Positions 24,063 to 36,943 of a stretch of 64,000 nucleotides of DNA are shown here, piece by piece. A program made the translations under genes and the position numbers. Positions within the stretch are counted from its first letter, which is position 1. Each line of letters begins with the position of its first letter. Source of the stretch: Dermatemys mawii (lineage: Eukaryota; Chordata; Testudines; Dermatemydidae); the NCBI GenBank assembly GCA_007922305.1, contig ML677342.1, positions 1,521,843 to 1,585,842 on the forward strand, in the 5' to 3' direction. Below the pieces are notes generated by a model. It saw only the letters and a list, made by a program, of their open reading frames with translations, was not told where the DNA came from and did not search any database.

Positions 24063-27000
24063 GGGCTTTATATAAGTGAAAAGAAAGTCAGCCATCTGCA
24101 TTCCCATTTTACACTTGTGTAAAGTATTGATGTGGCCTCAGAAGCTTGTGTTAAAGCAATTTTGGTTTCCATGGAAGTCCAGTAAAGAATATAAGAATGG
24201 AATGTATTTGCTTTTAAAACAGGAGCAAGGCTCTATCTGGGTTAGAGAGCTAATTGTGGGAAAAATAGCTGTATCAGGGCATGGGGAAGGTGGGGTTACA
24301 AATGCTTCTACAAATATATAGCTAGATAGCCAAGATGTGGCAGCCTTACAGAGTTAATAGTTTTTAAATGGGGAAAGCAGAGCGGAGAAGCTATGAGAGC
24401 CATGTGTATATATGTATATATAAACTAGACTGTCTCCCTGACAGCTGATGATAAACATTCTTCAAAAAAAGAGACTATTGACACCAGAAATCTCCAAAGT
24501 CTAGCTTATAATAATATTATAAATCTGAGCAAAGGAGAAGGATAATGAGGTAATAGGCCATATGTTCTGTGACAAATCAGCCTAGGTTCGAAAGCAGAAA
24601 TGATATGACCCTATTTGGCAGCACTGGAAGGCTGAGAGATTAGATTCCACCTGCTGTCAGTTAAGTTACTTCTCAGTTTGCATGTATTTGCCAGGCTAAT
24701 CGCAAGCCTACACAAATAAAAACACTAATATGTGTTTTCAAAACAGTGATTTTGGATTTTTATAACAAGTTTGTCAAGGATTTAGGCCAATTTCTCCAAT
24801 GATTGCCAAAAATTAAACTCCTCTGCATTATCAGCTGGTAAACAATTAGTTTTCATGTGTCTTTCCTGAGACAGTCTCTTGTGTATCTTATTTCTTTTTG
24901 TGTCTTTACAGTGCAAAGTTCCAACTTCCAAGCATTAGGATGATACTCCAGATAGGTCTCACCCTGTGAAGGTAGCATCCCTCAAATGAGAAAAGGTCGC
25001 AGAGGTATTATCTTGGCTTTTTATCCATTCTTTCTGTCTTCCTACAGTTTCCTTTCCTGCTCCACATCACTCCTGCATTTACAGTGAAGGTGTGTGAACA
25101 AACAACATCAGAGCAGTGATGACAACTCGTAAGTGTCCTGTAATGGAATTTGGTCTCCTCCTTCTTTGTGACTTAGCCAAGGAATAGTATGTATCATATT
25201 TTAGTGTACTTATCCACAAGGCTGACTTTCTAAATCTAGATCCAACTTATTTTGTGTGAACGGAGACTTTCATACTATATTCAAACAAAAAAATGAAACA
25301 TTTACTTTGTACGATTTGGATACTTTGAAATTAATATTTTTAATATTAGCTTCAGTGGTAGTTGCAGTACTGGAACTGGTTAATTTGTTAATATTTGCTT
25401 ATTTGAATGGTAAAAAAAAACAAACAGAAATCAGTGCCCATCCATAATCTAGGCATCCTGATGTAATTTAATGTGACATTAACGTTTCAAACACAATGGA
25501 CTGCTATTCTCTATACAAAGACACTAGCAGAGAAAAAAAAAATCACCTCCTACAAATGCTTGAGAGAAAAGATGGGCCAGGAAGCATGGCCTAAAGATCA
25601 TCAGGTCTGGACTCTGGTGGATCAGGGCAGAGGAGTGAATTCCACAGCTGAGGACCCCCTTAAAGAGAATGTCCTGGCAGCAGCTTTTTCTCTCCTTTAT
25701 ATCGACTGAGGTGCCCTCATTTCAGAATTGTGTGTGTTCCTATGATTTCCTAAAATGCAAAGAAAATTCTCCCAGAACTCAGTCTAAAAATGGTCATTTC
25801 AAATGGTCAGGCACTGTGAAGCTATACCTTTCCAAGGACTGTGGGGAAATAGAAGTGTGGCCAGAAACAGGTCTGCCTGTCTAGACAGTGAAAAACCAGC
25901 AACAGAATCCTGCAGTGTTCCCTACTCCAGTTCTAGTATTTAAACATTCGTTCCAAGAGTATCTGAACATACAGATTCCTATACCTTGTGCCCACGATGA
26001 CAGCCACTGGATGCTGCAGCACTAAAGGAGCCCTGCTTAAATGTAACCAGTCCTGTGCTGTCACTAAGGGGGCTCTAAGAGCAACAGCTCTAAAGAGAGA
26101 TGTTCTCATACATATTTGTATACACAGCCTCAGAGCCCTGCCAAAAATCTAACCAGTCCCATGATGCTGTCACTAAAACGCTTAAGGGGCAATGGCACTG
26201 AAGAATTTTTCTAAGTTATCTTGGCTGACCTAGTGCTCAAAAGGGATCCCAACTGGAGCTGAGCTTGGAATTCTGCTTGTGTTCACTGACACTGAGGTCT
26301 CTTGAGCAAAACAGCAGCCGCAGCACTCCGGCAACCTAACTCGCTCTAACAATGACCCTTTTCATTGTCATAAGCATCCATGAAAAGTGTGAAACCTGCA
26401 TGCACTGACTGCTCTTTAAAAAAATAAGTCAGCCATCTTTGTGGTTTCTTAGTGCTACTTACCAACTGTACGTCATTTTCATGGACAATCCGTCATGGTT
26501 GTAAGTAATGGGACAGAGCAGAAAGACACCCCTGTACTGGAAACTAATTTTGTTTTCTTGTTTATTGGTTTGTAAATAGAAAGACAATAAAAGGGGAAAA
26601 CAAGATTTGTGAAATAAGTACAATAATTAATCATTTTCACATAGAAGAGCAATAACAAAATCCTAATTCTCTAATCTGTTTGCAGCTGTGGGAAATTTTT
26701 TAATAAGAGTGCTAAAGAATGGGAAGATTATTGCCCAGTGATTTGTGTTTTTAAATTTGGGGTTTCTACATTAAGCCTACTTTATTGTATAAGTGGCTAT
26801 TTCTAGGATTGGTTCTCTAGTTCATGTGTTTGATGTATAACCTTCAGGGCTTCCTGTGAGGTAATTATCTTGCTGGATGAGCTAATCTAGCACAAAATAC
26901 TACACCTGCTTCATTCTGCTAACAAATAGGCCTCTGCCTTCTAAAGACTCCCTGACCTGACTTATTATATCTTCCCCCACAGCCGAAAGACTCATATCAT

Positions 27001-30000
27001 CACTGGGCCAAAGGTGAACTGCCTAGAGACAAAGTTGGAATGAATTTTTTGCAGTCCCATTTCGCCAGACATTCAAACCACTTCATTCTGAAGAGTGGAG
27101 ACCTTTAACTCTGTCACATTTATATATGCTTATAAGGCCAGAGAAGGTGCTTTCTGCAGAACTGCTCCAGATGAATGTATCAAAATAAGTAATCCAGAAG
27201 AAAGTGTTTTTTGCCTCTCAAACCTTTTGTTCGGCAACATTATTATTTCAAGAGGAAAGAAATATGGAAGTTGACACTGCCATTGACATTCCTTGTGTTT
27301 ACTAGCATTTCCAAAGCTGAATATACATAATGAATGCTAATGCTGTAATACATGCAGGAGCATGCAGAAATTCAAAGTTCAAATTCATATTCAATGATGG
27401 GTTATGGGGAAGCGGGAGTGGAATAAGGAATTACTGTACATTCATCGATGTCAGTCCTTCTGGTTCAGAAAAATTGCAAGATGTTTTTAGCTAATGCCAG
27501 TTTGCCATTTAAAATGTTGCTTTGTATTTATAGTTTTCTTACTCCCTAAAGCAAAAGAGGCTAATATTCATTTAAAACCCAATAACAATTAAAGCACCCA
27601 ATAACAATTAAAACCTACAATGAACAACTGCTCTAGCTTTGTTTATTGCACACATAAATAATCATACTTCAATGACCATGTTAGTATCTATGATCACTTC
27701 CCAGATTAAGGTTGCCTCGAGACTGCTTACTTTGGCTACTGTAAATGTGACATGAATTACGCTCAGGAAAATGTGTCTTACATGGTGGGTTTGAAGTAAA
27801 TTATTTTCTTCTAATATACCTACACAACTGTCACAAGGAATTACACTACAGATTTAGTGATGTTAAGTGTCAATTGTAATTTGGTGACAGCCATTTTATT
27901 GGCTATGCATATTGCTCTGCTAGGACCTGCTTCTCAGTATGGAGGCCCCTGTATCATTAAAAACCAGTGATCCTTCACTGATGACATAATTTGACTGGCA
28001 GAGAGAGGAGCAGTGAGGGGCTTGCTTCCACCTGCACAGAATCTGCTGTATGTCAAAGATGAATTTGCCTTCAGATTAGAAACAGCACAGCAGACTAGTG
28101 GCAGTGATTTTGCTTGATTTCTTTTAAGAACTTTCTCTGGAATGGTTACTGAGCAGCTGATAGGAGTCTGCTTTAATATGTCAAACATATATATTATGCA
28201 GCCTGTAAACATTTCAAATATTTTTAGCTACAGCATATAGTGAGTTATTTGAGAAATAGTTTCAGCTGAATTGAGCCACATATATTTTTCTTCATACTCA
28301 TCCATCCATCTATCCTTTTGTCCTTAACTCTACCTCTGCAATAGGTTCTGGGTATTAAATTTGTGTGTTAAAAAGGAAAAAAATGGGTTAATATAAAACC
28401 AGTGTTTCAATGCACATGATAAATCATATAAGTGGTGTAAAAATTTACCAGAAGAGCAGAACCATAATCATACATTCTGAAAATTTTATAAACTGACAAT
28501 TCAAGTTGTGTGTTTTATGCTAATACATATAGTAGTAGGTTCTAACAAACTGTGATTTACTCATAAACAGTAGAAAAGCTGAAGGTATATTTTGTATAAA
28601 TCTATTCACATGAGCACCCATCCACCCATATAAATACACTATGTACTTACACTGTGGAAGAGGAAATAGATTCCAAGACTTTTTTAGCAAATTTAAATCA
28701 ATATAGCTGCATTTCTTTTTCAGCATTTAAATTAAATTTTTTGCTGCAAGGCGCTGCAAGGAACAAAGCAAAGTACTTTAAAAGAAAGTGTTTCCCTAGT
28801 AATTTCACCTCATTTCACACCTATTTGGCAGCTTTTCTTAGCCAATTGGTTTCACTGAAAATGCTGACAATGTTCACCTATTAGAATTGTCCCCCTCCAT
28901 AAGGCGTGTTTTCCCCTCAGATTCATTTCATTAACTTGCAACATGGAAAAAATAATTTTTTCCTCAAGACTACCAACATTCCATAATACATATTTTTCCT
29001 TATTCCCATTTTTTACATCTCTTGTTCTATTTTATTTTTTTGAAAAAATCTTTACTGAACAATAAACAGCATAAATTATTCAGCCAATTTCAGTCCAGTG
29101 GCATAAATCATACTCTAGCAGACATGCTACTTATGACAAATGCTTTGTCTAAGAGAAACATACCACTGAAGGTTTAATCAGAAGCTCTAAACATTTCAGA
29201 CTTTCTCAATTTTATTCTTGGCAAGAAGCAGTGTTTTTTTGCTATATCTTCCAAGGCTTTTGGGGAATGCTCATTTTTCCCATGAGAATATTGAGGCCAT
29301 TTTTATCCACTCTAGGAAGGAGGAAGGGCATTAATAAAAGAACACTTTCCTCAAGAAAAATTCAAATGGGATTGGCAAATCTTCTTAGTACTTGAAAGCT
29401 TGTTTCAGAGTCAGCCTTGGATATTTTAAGTGCTTCCTACATGACGGGACATGAGGACTTACATTCTCTTCCTTTTGAAGGAATAAACAGAGTCTACCAC
29501 TATAATCTAACATGGGATAAAGTATTTTCCTTAGATTTTAAAATCAACATGTCATTGTCATTCTGTGTCCTGAGCATGAACATTTCTCCTTTTATGGACT
29601 AATTTAGGTCCAGTCTTACACTCAGTAGAACCTTACTCTGCTAGTTGTCCATTTGATTTCATCAATACATGTACAATAAGATATTATACACAAAGTGAGT
29701 CTGAGTGACAGAACTGAGCTCTTAATTTTTAATATGAAGAGGCTACTACCAAGTACTAGAGAGTAGTTTTTAGCTGCTATTATCATTCCTTCATTGTTTT
29801 GAAAACTCTTTGAAGTGTATTTGTTTCTCAAGAAGATTTGTCACCAATATTGGTATTTTACCCTGAATTTGTAAGAAGTGTACTGAAGCCTTAAAATATG
29901 GCAGCAGATTCAAATATTTCTATAATTCATAGATATTCAGATTATGGGAATTTGGGGTTGGACCCATCTCTAGAGTTTATTATGAAGCACTAGTCACTGT

Positions 30001-30717
30001 GACTGTGCTTCAGATACTTCAATGCTTGTGTGTCAGCATCATCAAAGATGTCAGCTCAGATTCTGGAATAAGATTCTGCCTTTTGATTGGCTGCCTCTGT
30101 TACATATAAATAAAATATTTATGTAAAACAGCAGTTTAAAAAAAATCAGATGACAGAACGGTGGGAAAAGGTTTGCAGATAAACTGCTGACACCAAAACA
30201 GTAGGGAACTCACACATTTTTTGAGAGTGCAACAAAGGTGATGAATATTTTTCAGCAATGGAACAGAATGTTTTAAAATATACACATATATGTTTATGAT
30301 CCAGTTGGTCTTCCTACCAGATTACAGCACTTTTAAAATAAACCATATGTAGGATCTAAGATACTTAACTGTCCCCTTTAAGAAAATTTCCTTTTGTTAT
30401 TATTAGAATATCACTCAAGTGCACAGAACTCTACAGAGAAAGTTCATCCCAATATTCAAGCCAGTTATTTTAATTTAATTAGTACTGAGTTAAAAAGTAA
30501 TTTAGGAGTTGTCAGATTGGATCACACATATGGTCCATCTCTGTCTCCAACAGTGACCTGCCTGTCTCAGATGCTTTGGAAGAAGATGCAAGAACATGCC
30601 AATTGGCAGCTATAGGATAATCTGTGGTTACAGATTTGCTTAACCCATAGTGCATGAAGTTCAATTTCCCACCCAAAACTCTTTTTGGCATTAACTATTA
30701 TAAACTGTGGATACACT
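24063..30717. other. Long unassigned stretch
   Basis: No gene is supported in more than 6 kb. About 25,545-25,720 is denser in G+C and may be an interspersed repeat of unknown class. Two diverged direct copies of about 45 bases, each with GAGCCCTG, AACCAGTC and GCTGTCACTAA, occur at 26,029-26,071 and 26,131-26,178. A 16-bp direct repeat CCCAATAACAATTAAA is found at 27,578-27,593 and 27,597-27,612. The remainder looks like single-copy DNA, so conserved non-coding elements could be present but cannot be recognised without alignment. Confidence 0.5.
27578..27612. repeat. Short tandem duplication, 19-bp period
   Basis: CCCAATAACAATTAAA occurs twice with three bases between the copies (27,578-27,593 and 27,597-27,612). 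This is a local slippage-type duplication. Confidence 0.9.
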
Positions 30718-31380
30718 CATAGACTTTAAGGCCAAAAGACCCTGATAATCTAGTCTGACCTCCTGTACTTAGAAGGCTCACAGAACCTCACCCACTCACT
30801 CCTGAAATAGACCCCAACCTCTGGTTGAGTTACCGAAGTCCTCAAATCATGGTTTAAAGATTTCAAATGACAGAGAATCCACTATTTCTCTAGTTCAAAT
30901 CAGCAAGTGACTTATGTCTCTTGCTGCAGATGATGGTGAACCTGACACCTAGCCACCCACCCTGCCTCTGGATCTCCTCCAATCTGACCTGGGAGAAAAT
31001 TCCTTCCTTACCCAAATATGCTGATCAGTTAGACCCTGAGCCTATGGAAAAGACTCACTAGCTAGAAACCTGGAATAGAATCCGTCTAATGTCCCATCAC
31101 AGGTCATTGAAAATATTTGCTAATAGCAGTCAAGGATGGGCCATATGCCATTGCAGGCAAACTCATATCATCCTCTCCATAAACTCATCAAGCTCATTCT
31201 TGAAACAAGGTAAGTTTTTTTTACCTCCACTACTCCCTTGGGAAGGCTGTTCCAGAACTTCAGCCCTCTGAAGGTTAGAAACCTTCATCTAATTTCAAGG
31301 CTAAACTTGATGACCAGTTTATATTGATTGTTCTTGTACCAACATTGACCCTTAATTTACATAATTACTTTCCAAAACTT
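30718..31380 (-). mobile_element. CR1/L3-type LINE, 3' portion, inverted
   Basis: Read on the plus strand it begins TCATAGACTTTAAGGCC, then AATCTAGTCTGACCTCCTGT, which is the reverse complement of a CR1/L3 3' end. Further in, TGTTCCAGAACTTCAGCCCT and GGTTAGAAACCTTCATCTAA correspond to the translated end of ORF2 in these LINEs. The middle (about 30,940-31,200) is more diverged and may include unrelated insertions. The frame is broken throughout; the copy is 5'-truncated and inactive. Confidence 0.75.
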
Positions 31381-31701
31381 TTGTGATCTACATAAAAAAA
31401 ATCGAATCCCCACCTAAATCTTACTAAGTTCTTGGTCTTAATGACATCCAGTGGGAATGAGTTCAGCAGTATAATCAAAAATGGAGTTGAAAAAGTACTT
31501 CCATTTAGCAGTTCACCTTTTTAATATTCATAAGAAAAGCTAGTAAAAATGTGCAGATCCAACTGTATCACTAAGCTCCATGGTAAAACAAATAATAATG
31601 CTGTCCCATTTTCTCCTGCACCAAAGGACAAACTTGTATTTTTCAATCTAGATTCATTATTCTGAAATAAAAGTATAAACAAACAAAGAATAATCTGATA
31701 C

Positions 31702-31739
<38 letters not shown>

Positions 31740-32149
31740 ATACCTAGTGACTTATTCAGTTATTCTGAATATGAACAGAACATGGTCTCCATGTTTCCCC
31801 CATCAGAAATCAGGGACACTCCGCTAAACTTTACAGGAGTGTAAAGAAAATACAATGACTTTTCTTTCAGTTTTTTAGCGATGTACACCAAATTTACTAG
31901 ATGATGGCTTGGTTCTGTCAGCTGTACTTATTTTGAGCAAATCCTTATTCAGCAAATAATTCTACTGAAATAATGGAATAAAGATGGAAGAAACTGGCGC
32001 TTGGCCATGGACCAGAATGCAAAGCCAAAATCAGGTACCATCAGGGGAACTGGGTGGACTGGTAATGAACTATAGAGCCTTTCCCATTTATGTCAATGGT
32101 TTGAATTCAACCCAGATTGGTAATAATCAAAAATTCTTGTTGACTATTG
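31381..32149. other. Unassigned DNA
   Basis: No gene is supported. The GA microsatellite below lies within this stretch. Confidence 0.5.
31704..31739. repeat. (GA)n microsatellite
   Basis: An uninterrupted run of about 17 GA units. The purity suggests it is young and likely to vary in length between individuals. Confidence 0.97.
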
Positions 32150-32630
32150 CTCATTTAAATGAAATGTCTCCCCATCCCCAAGATCAGCAGGGGAGTAGGG
32201 ATGCAGAGGTTTGTCCTGACCCCTAGTATATTGAGGGGAGGAGTGCTTCTGCTCAGATATACTGGAGCCTTTCCTCCCTGTGATCTTCTTCAGGGCTCAG
32301 CACACATCTGGGAAGCATGCCTCAGGAGGGGGAAAATTATTTCTTAGCTTCTCACTGGCCAGTTGGGGAAGAGGGTTGAGAGAGCCAATTGGTTCTCCTG
32401 ACCCTCATCCATTTAAAGCCCTATTGGGGATCCAGCAGACATTTTGTCACAATTGCCCACCCTCCTTAAGCTATGTTTCCAGGATGCTGTGGGTCTGACC
32501 AAATCACTTCTTCAGGGATCAGGAAGGATTTTTTTTCCCCTTTGGGTCACATTATAGGGTGCTTGGAAGATATTTTTCTCTCCTGACTACATTGCAGAAG
32601 CCCAGTTTTAGGTTGAAAGGAATGAAAATA
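32150..32630 (+). mobile_element. Probable LINE-type 3' region
   Basis: The block is denser in G+C than its flanks and ends in a segment with GGATCAGGAAGGATTTTTT (32,516-32,534). The same 19 bases recur at 61,439-61,457 downstream of a CR1/L3-type LINE. CR1-family tails in sauropsids carry this kind of wording. No protein homology is visible in the upstream part, so its boundaries are approximate. Confidence 0.45.
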
Positions 32631-32640
32631 GTGTATAAAT

Positions 32641-32687
32641 TATTTATATATATATATATAATTATTAATATATATATTAATATTCAG
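32641..32687. repeat. (TA)n-rich tract
   Basis: Alternating TA with a few interruptions (TATATATATATA... ATTATTAATATATATATTAA). It may adopt cruciform or slipped structures but has no assigned function. Confidence 0.9.
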
Positions 32688-33415
32688 AAGGAATGTTTAG
32701 GTTGAGTGGTTGATTTGGGGTTCTACCGGAATCAACCTATTGCATCAACGATTTGCTCTCTTCTTTTATTTTCTGTTATAAATGATAATAGTCTTCAGCA
32801 TCAAGCTGGCCAAGAGGAGGGTGTTGACGTGACAGTGCTGTGATGCTGATTTTGTCCCTTTGTTTCATCTGTAGTTTATATATTGGTCTGCAGACAGAGA
32901 CATGTTCCCCCTTACAAGCCCCACTTTTCTTTTCATTTGTCTACTTCTCCAAATTTCTGCCAGTCATAGTAATTTGCCTCTTCATAGCACTTCTCATCCC
33001 AATAATGGACCCTAAAGGCAACTTGATAATGGATTTTGCCAACTTAATGGACTTAAAACTTTGAAAACTGATATACAAATCCTTTCTAATAGTCCCTTTG
33101 TACATCACTGAAATATAGCCACCTCTGTGGTGAAACATAGCAGACGTTTAACTATGTACAACACAAAATGACAGGTTAATACAGAAAGCAAAGCAAAATA
33201 CCCCTTCTCTTATAATAAGCCGGGAAATGTAGAAGAGAATGTAATTCTTCAATTGGCCTGGACATTGGGGTTGAAAAGAAAGGCACACTCTTACAAAATC
33301 TCAGATTATCTTAAATGATGCAGCATGATAAAGAATCTGAATAGGCTAATGTAGACTACAATGGCTATAAGCGGTCATGAACTTGGTCTTATATCTCATT
33401 CAAATGTATGTTTGC

Positions 33416-33418
<3 letters not shown>

Positions 33419-33448
<30 letters not shown>
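33419..33448. repeat. (GT)n microsatellite
   Basis: About 15 uninterrupted GT units. It opens a run of Cys-Val codons in one plus-strand frame, which is an artefact of the repeat. Confidence 0.97.
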
Positions 33449-33450
<2 letters not shown>

Positions 33451-33495
33451 CAGCTTGTTTTTTCATCTGTGAGCTACATTCCTTTGGATCTAATA

Positions 33496-33580
33496 GTCAG
33501 ATCCTCTCCTAGTGTAAATTGGCATAGGGCCATTGATGTCAATGGATCTATAACAGTACATGCCAGCTGACAATCTGTGG
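33496..33580. repeat. Palindromic short repeat copy
   Basis: GTCAGATCCTCTCCTAGTGT and AAATTGGCATAGGGCCATTG lead to the centre GCCATTGATGTCAATGG, followed by an eroded mirror half ending CCAGCTGACAATCTG. It is a clear member of the palindromic family with the TGTAAATTGGCATAG type of arm. Confidence 0.75.
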
Positions 33581-35486
33581 CTAATTTTAAGTCTCTCTCT
33601 TTTTCAGCTTAATACCGTCAGGACACAGCAGACCCTGTGAAGGAACTTCAATCTATTTTTGTTAATTAAAAAATGCTAACAAAATTATGGGGTGAATTTA
33701 GTGCTCATGAAAGTTAATGATAAGTATCAGTGTCTAGAGACAGGAAAAGTATAGCCCATACATCCATGAGTTACAGTATAAGTGTCTGGTCTTTCTTGAA
33801 TATGGACTCAAACTCATATTGATTTATGCCATGTTAGGGAGGCAGTCAGAGACCAACAACAGTGAGCACTAGATCCAAGATTTAATAAAAAAGCCTAAAG
33901 TTAGAGGTGTAATTCCATATTCTGCCTTAGTATCCTACTTCGGTCATGCAGCTTTGCCAGATTACATGGGAACTATATTACCTACAGCTGTATATGGCAA
34001 AGACTATTTGTGTGGATTTTAGGGCATGCTGCAGTGTAATTTTCTCTGAGGGTTTATTACATGGTTTTCTGTCCATTTTTATTTCTTAAACCTGTTTTTC
34101 TACAGAAACCATCACAGTATTTGGAGCCATGTCAAAGGAAGTGCACTCTGCATCTTTGGCCCCTTAAAAATGTAAAAATAAAACCCTGCCAATGTATTTC
34201 TCATAAGTTTAAAATGCATTTTAACTCATTATTATAAGAACCTTGACAATGAAACTTTGTTCTTTAGCTAATGTCTTTCATTGTGCATACATTGTTTGTA
34301 AGTGGAGAGTTAATTGTGAGCACCTGGGAGATTGGCATTTACTTACTGTATTTTCTTTAGCAAAGAGAGTATATTGAAAACTTTCCTATGAGAAAATTCA
34401 CATAAAGACTTGGCAAGTGCAGAGAATTTGTATAGGTATAAGAAACCCCTCAAGGAGATACATTGCAACAGAATGTCTTTAAATTTGTTTTGCCTGTCTG
34501 TATCGAAAAGTGGTAGATTTGGCTAGTAACTGGACAAATAAGAATGTGAACCTTCATTCAATTCTGTGCACTTGTGATATGACAAAAACCAAGACAAATA
34601 TACTGTAACAGTCAATGTAAGTTTTATGAAAAGGAGAGGCCAAGTTTCTAAAATTGAAGGTTGAACTGCTGCTAAAGCTACAACTGAAATTAATCTTTTC
34701 TTTACTGAGGAGGAGAGCTGTGTCTTTTAAAACCTCTATGTAGCACAATCTCCAGCAAATATTTAATCCTTCACCAAAGTGTCATAGCGAGACTGAAGAT
34801 TTTATGCTCCAGTAGCAAGAGCTCAGCAAAAGAAAATCCAGCCTCATGACCGCCTTACATCAGTAAATAAGCAATATACACTTTGTGTAGACACAGTGGT
34901 GACATTGCTCATTTGTGTCCGTTGTAGATTTCTACCAAAGGGCTGTAGTCACTCAGGAAGAATCAGTGAACTCCTAACACACAATATCAGGAGTACTGTG
35001 CTTAGGGTAGGGATTTGGCCACTTGCACATATTCTAAACACTAGCTGAAATGGTAGATGAGTTGCCTAATGCCAGAAGAATAAGTGACAAGGAAAGGCAG
35101 AATTATGTAGGGTCAATGATCGGGACAGAAGTTCTCATTCTGCTTTGAAGGATAGATTTTTATTGGTAAATGTCAATTTCACTATACACGCCCAAACCGA
35201 TGAAAAAACATTTCCATTGATAATCAAAATTTGCCGATAGGAAAAGTAAGAAAAATGCCACGTGAGAACCTATTAGAGTAAAAAATCCAGTGATTTAGAC
35301 TGCTGAGTTAAGCGAATGAATAGTAAGAACAGAAATGATTTGTTGATTTAGAATATTTAGTTTGTATGTTTTGATTTGTGATGCTGACAACTCATGTTTA
35401 ATGGTTTATAGTTTTTCAGTCTCAATGTCTGTGATTAAATAATTGTCTGACTCCTATATATAAATGAGCTTTGCCAAGCTTAGTTA

Positions 35487-36943
35487 TCATAGAATATAAG
35501 GGTTGGAAGGGACCTCAGGAGGTCATCTAGTCCAACCGCCTGCTCGTAGCAGGACCAATCCCCAACTAAATCAACCCAGTCAGGGTGACCTTAAAAACCT
35601 CTAAGGAAGGAGATTCCACCACCTCCTTAGATAACCCATTCCAGTGCTTCACCATCCTCCTACTGAAAATGTTTTTCCTAATATCCAATCTAAACCTCCT
35701 CCACTGCAACGTGAGACCATTATTCCTTGTTCTGTTATCTGCTATCACTGAGAACAGTCTAGATCCATCCTCTTTGGAACGCCCTTTCAGGTAGTTGAAA
35801 GCAGCTATTAAATCCCCCCTCATTCTTCTCTTCTGCAGACTAAATAATTCCAGTTCCCTCAGGGTATGGATACACTACCCACTGGATCTAGATGCGATAA
35901 ATCGATCCCCAAATTGACTCCTGTACTCCACCTCAGCGAGAGGAGTAAGTGCAGTCAGTGGGGGAGCAGTTGCGGTTGACTTGCCGCCATGGGGACAGCC
36001 AGGTAAGTTGTCCTAAAATACTGCGACTTCAACTACGCTATTTGCGTAGCTGAAGTTGCATATATTAGGTCAACTATATATTAGGTCAATCATATATATA
36101 AGGCATATATTAGGCCTACCCATAGTGTAGCCCAGCCCTCAGCCTCTCCTCATGTGCTCAAGTCATGTGCTCCAGCCCCCTAATCATTTTTGTTGCCCTC
36201 TGCTGCACTCTTTCCACTTTTTTTACATCCCCCTTTTAGTGTGGGGCCCAAAACTGGACACAGTACTCCAGATGAGGCCTCACCAATGCCGAATAGAGGG
36301 GAATGATCACATCCTTTGATTTGCTAGCAATGCTCCTACTTATACAGCCCAAAATGCTGTTAGTCTTCTTGGCAACAAGTGCACACTGTTGACTCATATC
36401 CAGCTTTTCATCCACTGTGATCAGTAGACCCTTTTCTGCAGAACTGCTGCCTAGCCGCTCGGTCCCTAGTCTGTAGCAGTGCATGGGATTCTTCTGTTCT
36501 AAGTGCAGGACTTTGCACTTGTACTTGTTGAACCTCATCAGATTTCTTTTGGCTCAGTTCTCTAATTTGTCTAGGTTCCTGTGTATGCTATCCCTACCCT
36601 CCAGCATATCTACCACTCTTTCCAGTTGTCATCTGCAAACTGATTGTGCAATCCATGCCAACCTCCAGATCATTAATGAAGATATTGAACAAAACCAACT
36701 CCAGGACCAACCCTTGGGGCACTCCACTTGATACTGGTTGCCAACTAGACGTGGAGCCACTGATTACTGCCCGTTGAACCTGACAATCTAGCCAGCTTTC
36801 TATCCACCTTATAGTCCATTCACCCAGTCCATACTTCTTTAACTTGCTGGCAAGAATACTGTGGGAGACAGTATCAAAAGCTTTGCTAAAGTCAAGGAAT
36901 AACATGTCCACTGCTTTTCCCTCATTCACAGAACCAGTTATCT
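35487..36943 (-). mobile_element. CR1 LINE with partial reverse transcriptase, split by a hAT-like insertion
   Basis: CR1 elements are non-LTR retrotransposons that reverse-transcribe their own RNA at a nicked target. This copy is inverted: its 3' end is at 35,487 (TCATAGAATATAAGGGTTGG) and it is 5'-truncated near 36,943. Three decayed pieces of ORF2 are readable on the minus strand. At 36,594-36,929 the reverse transcriptase motif [12 protein letters not shown] (residues 12-23) is followed by SGVPQG (residues 68-73), with the usual S-x-L-G-P after it changed. The catalytic FADD is encoded at 36,628-36,639 but in another frame, so a frameshift lies between. At 36,236-36,538 is the downstream domain with PLYSALVRPHLEYCVQFWAP, and at 35,566-35,823 the C-terminal part with [19 protein letters not shown]. 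The element is dead, and a DNA transposon occupies 35,863-36,134. Confidence 0.93.
35863..36134. mobile_element. hAT-like MITE inserted in the CR1
   Basis: Relative to ordinary CR1 sequence this block is extra. It is bounded by TCCCTCAG (35,855-35,862) and GCCCTCAG (36,135-36,142), a 7-of-8 match consistent with the 8-bp target duplication of hAT transposases. The left terminus GGTATGGATACACTA resembles the reverse complement of the right terminus, TGGGCTACACTA. No transposase is encoded. The right half holds four ATATTAGG-type units between 36,060 and 36,115, a local amplification inside the element. It must be younger than the CR1 copy. Confidence 0.85.

Larger units (their letters stand above)
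32688..35486. other. Unassigned DNA
   Basis: No gene is supported; the frames seen are short and lack motifs. Apart from the GT microsatellite and the palindromic repeat listed separately, no structure is recognised. Confidence 0.5.

Noticed and set aside
33361..33570. Frame with a Cys-Val repeat
   Set aside because: Translation of the GT microsatellite followed by a palindromic repeat.
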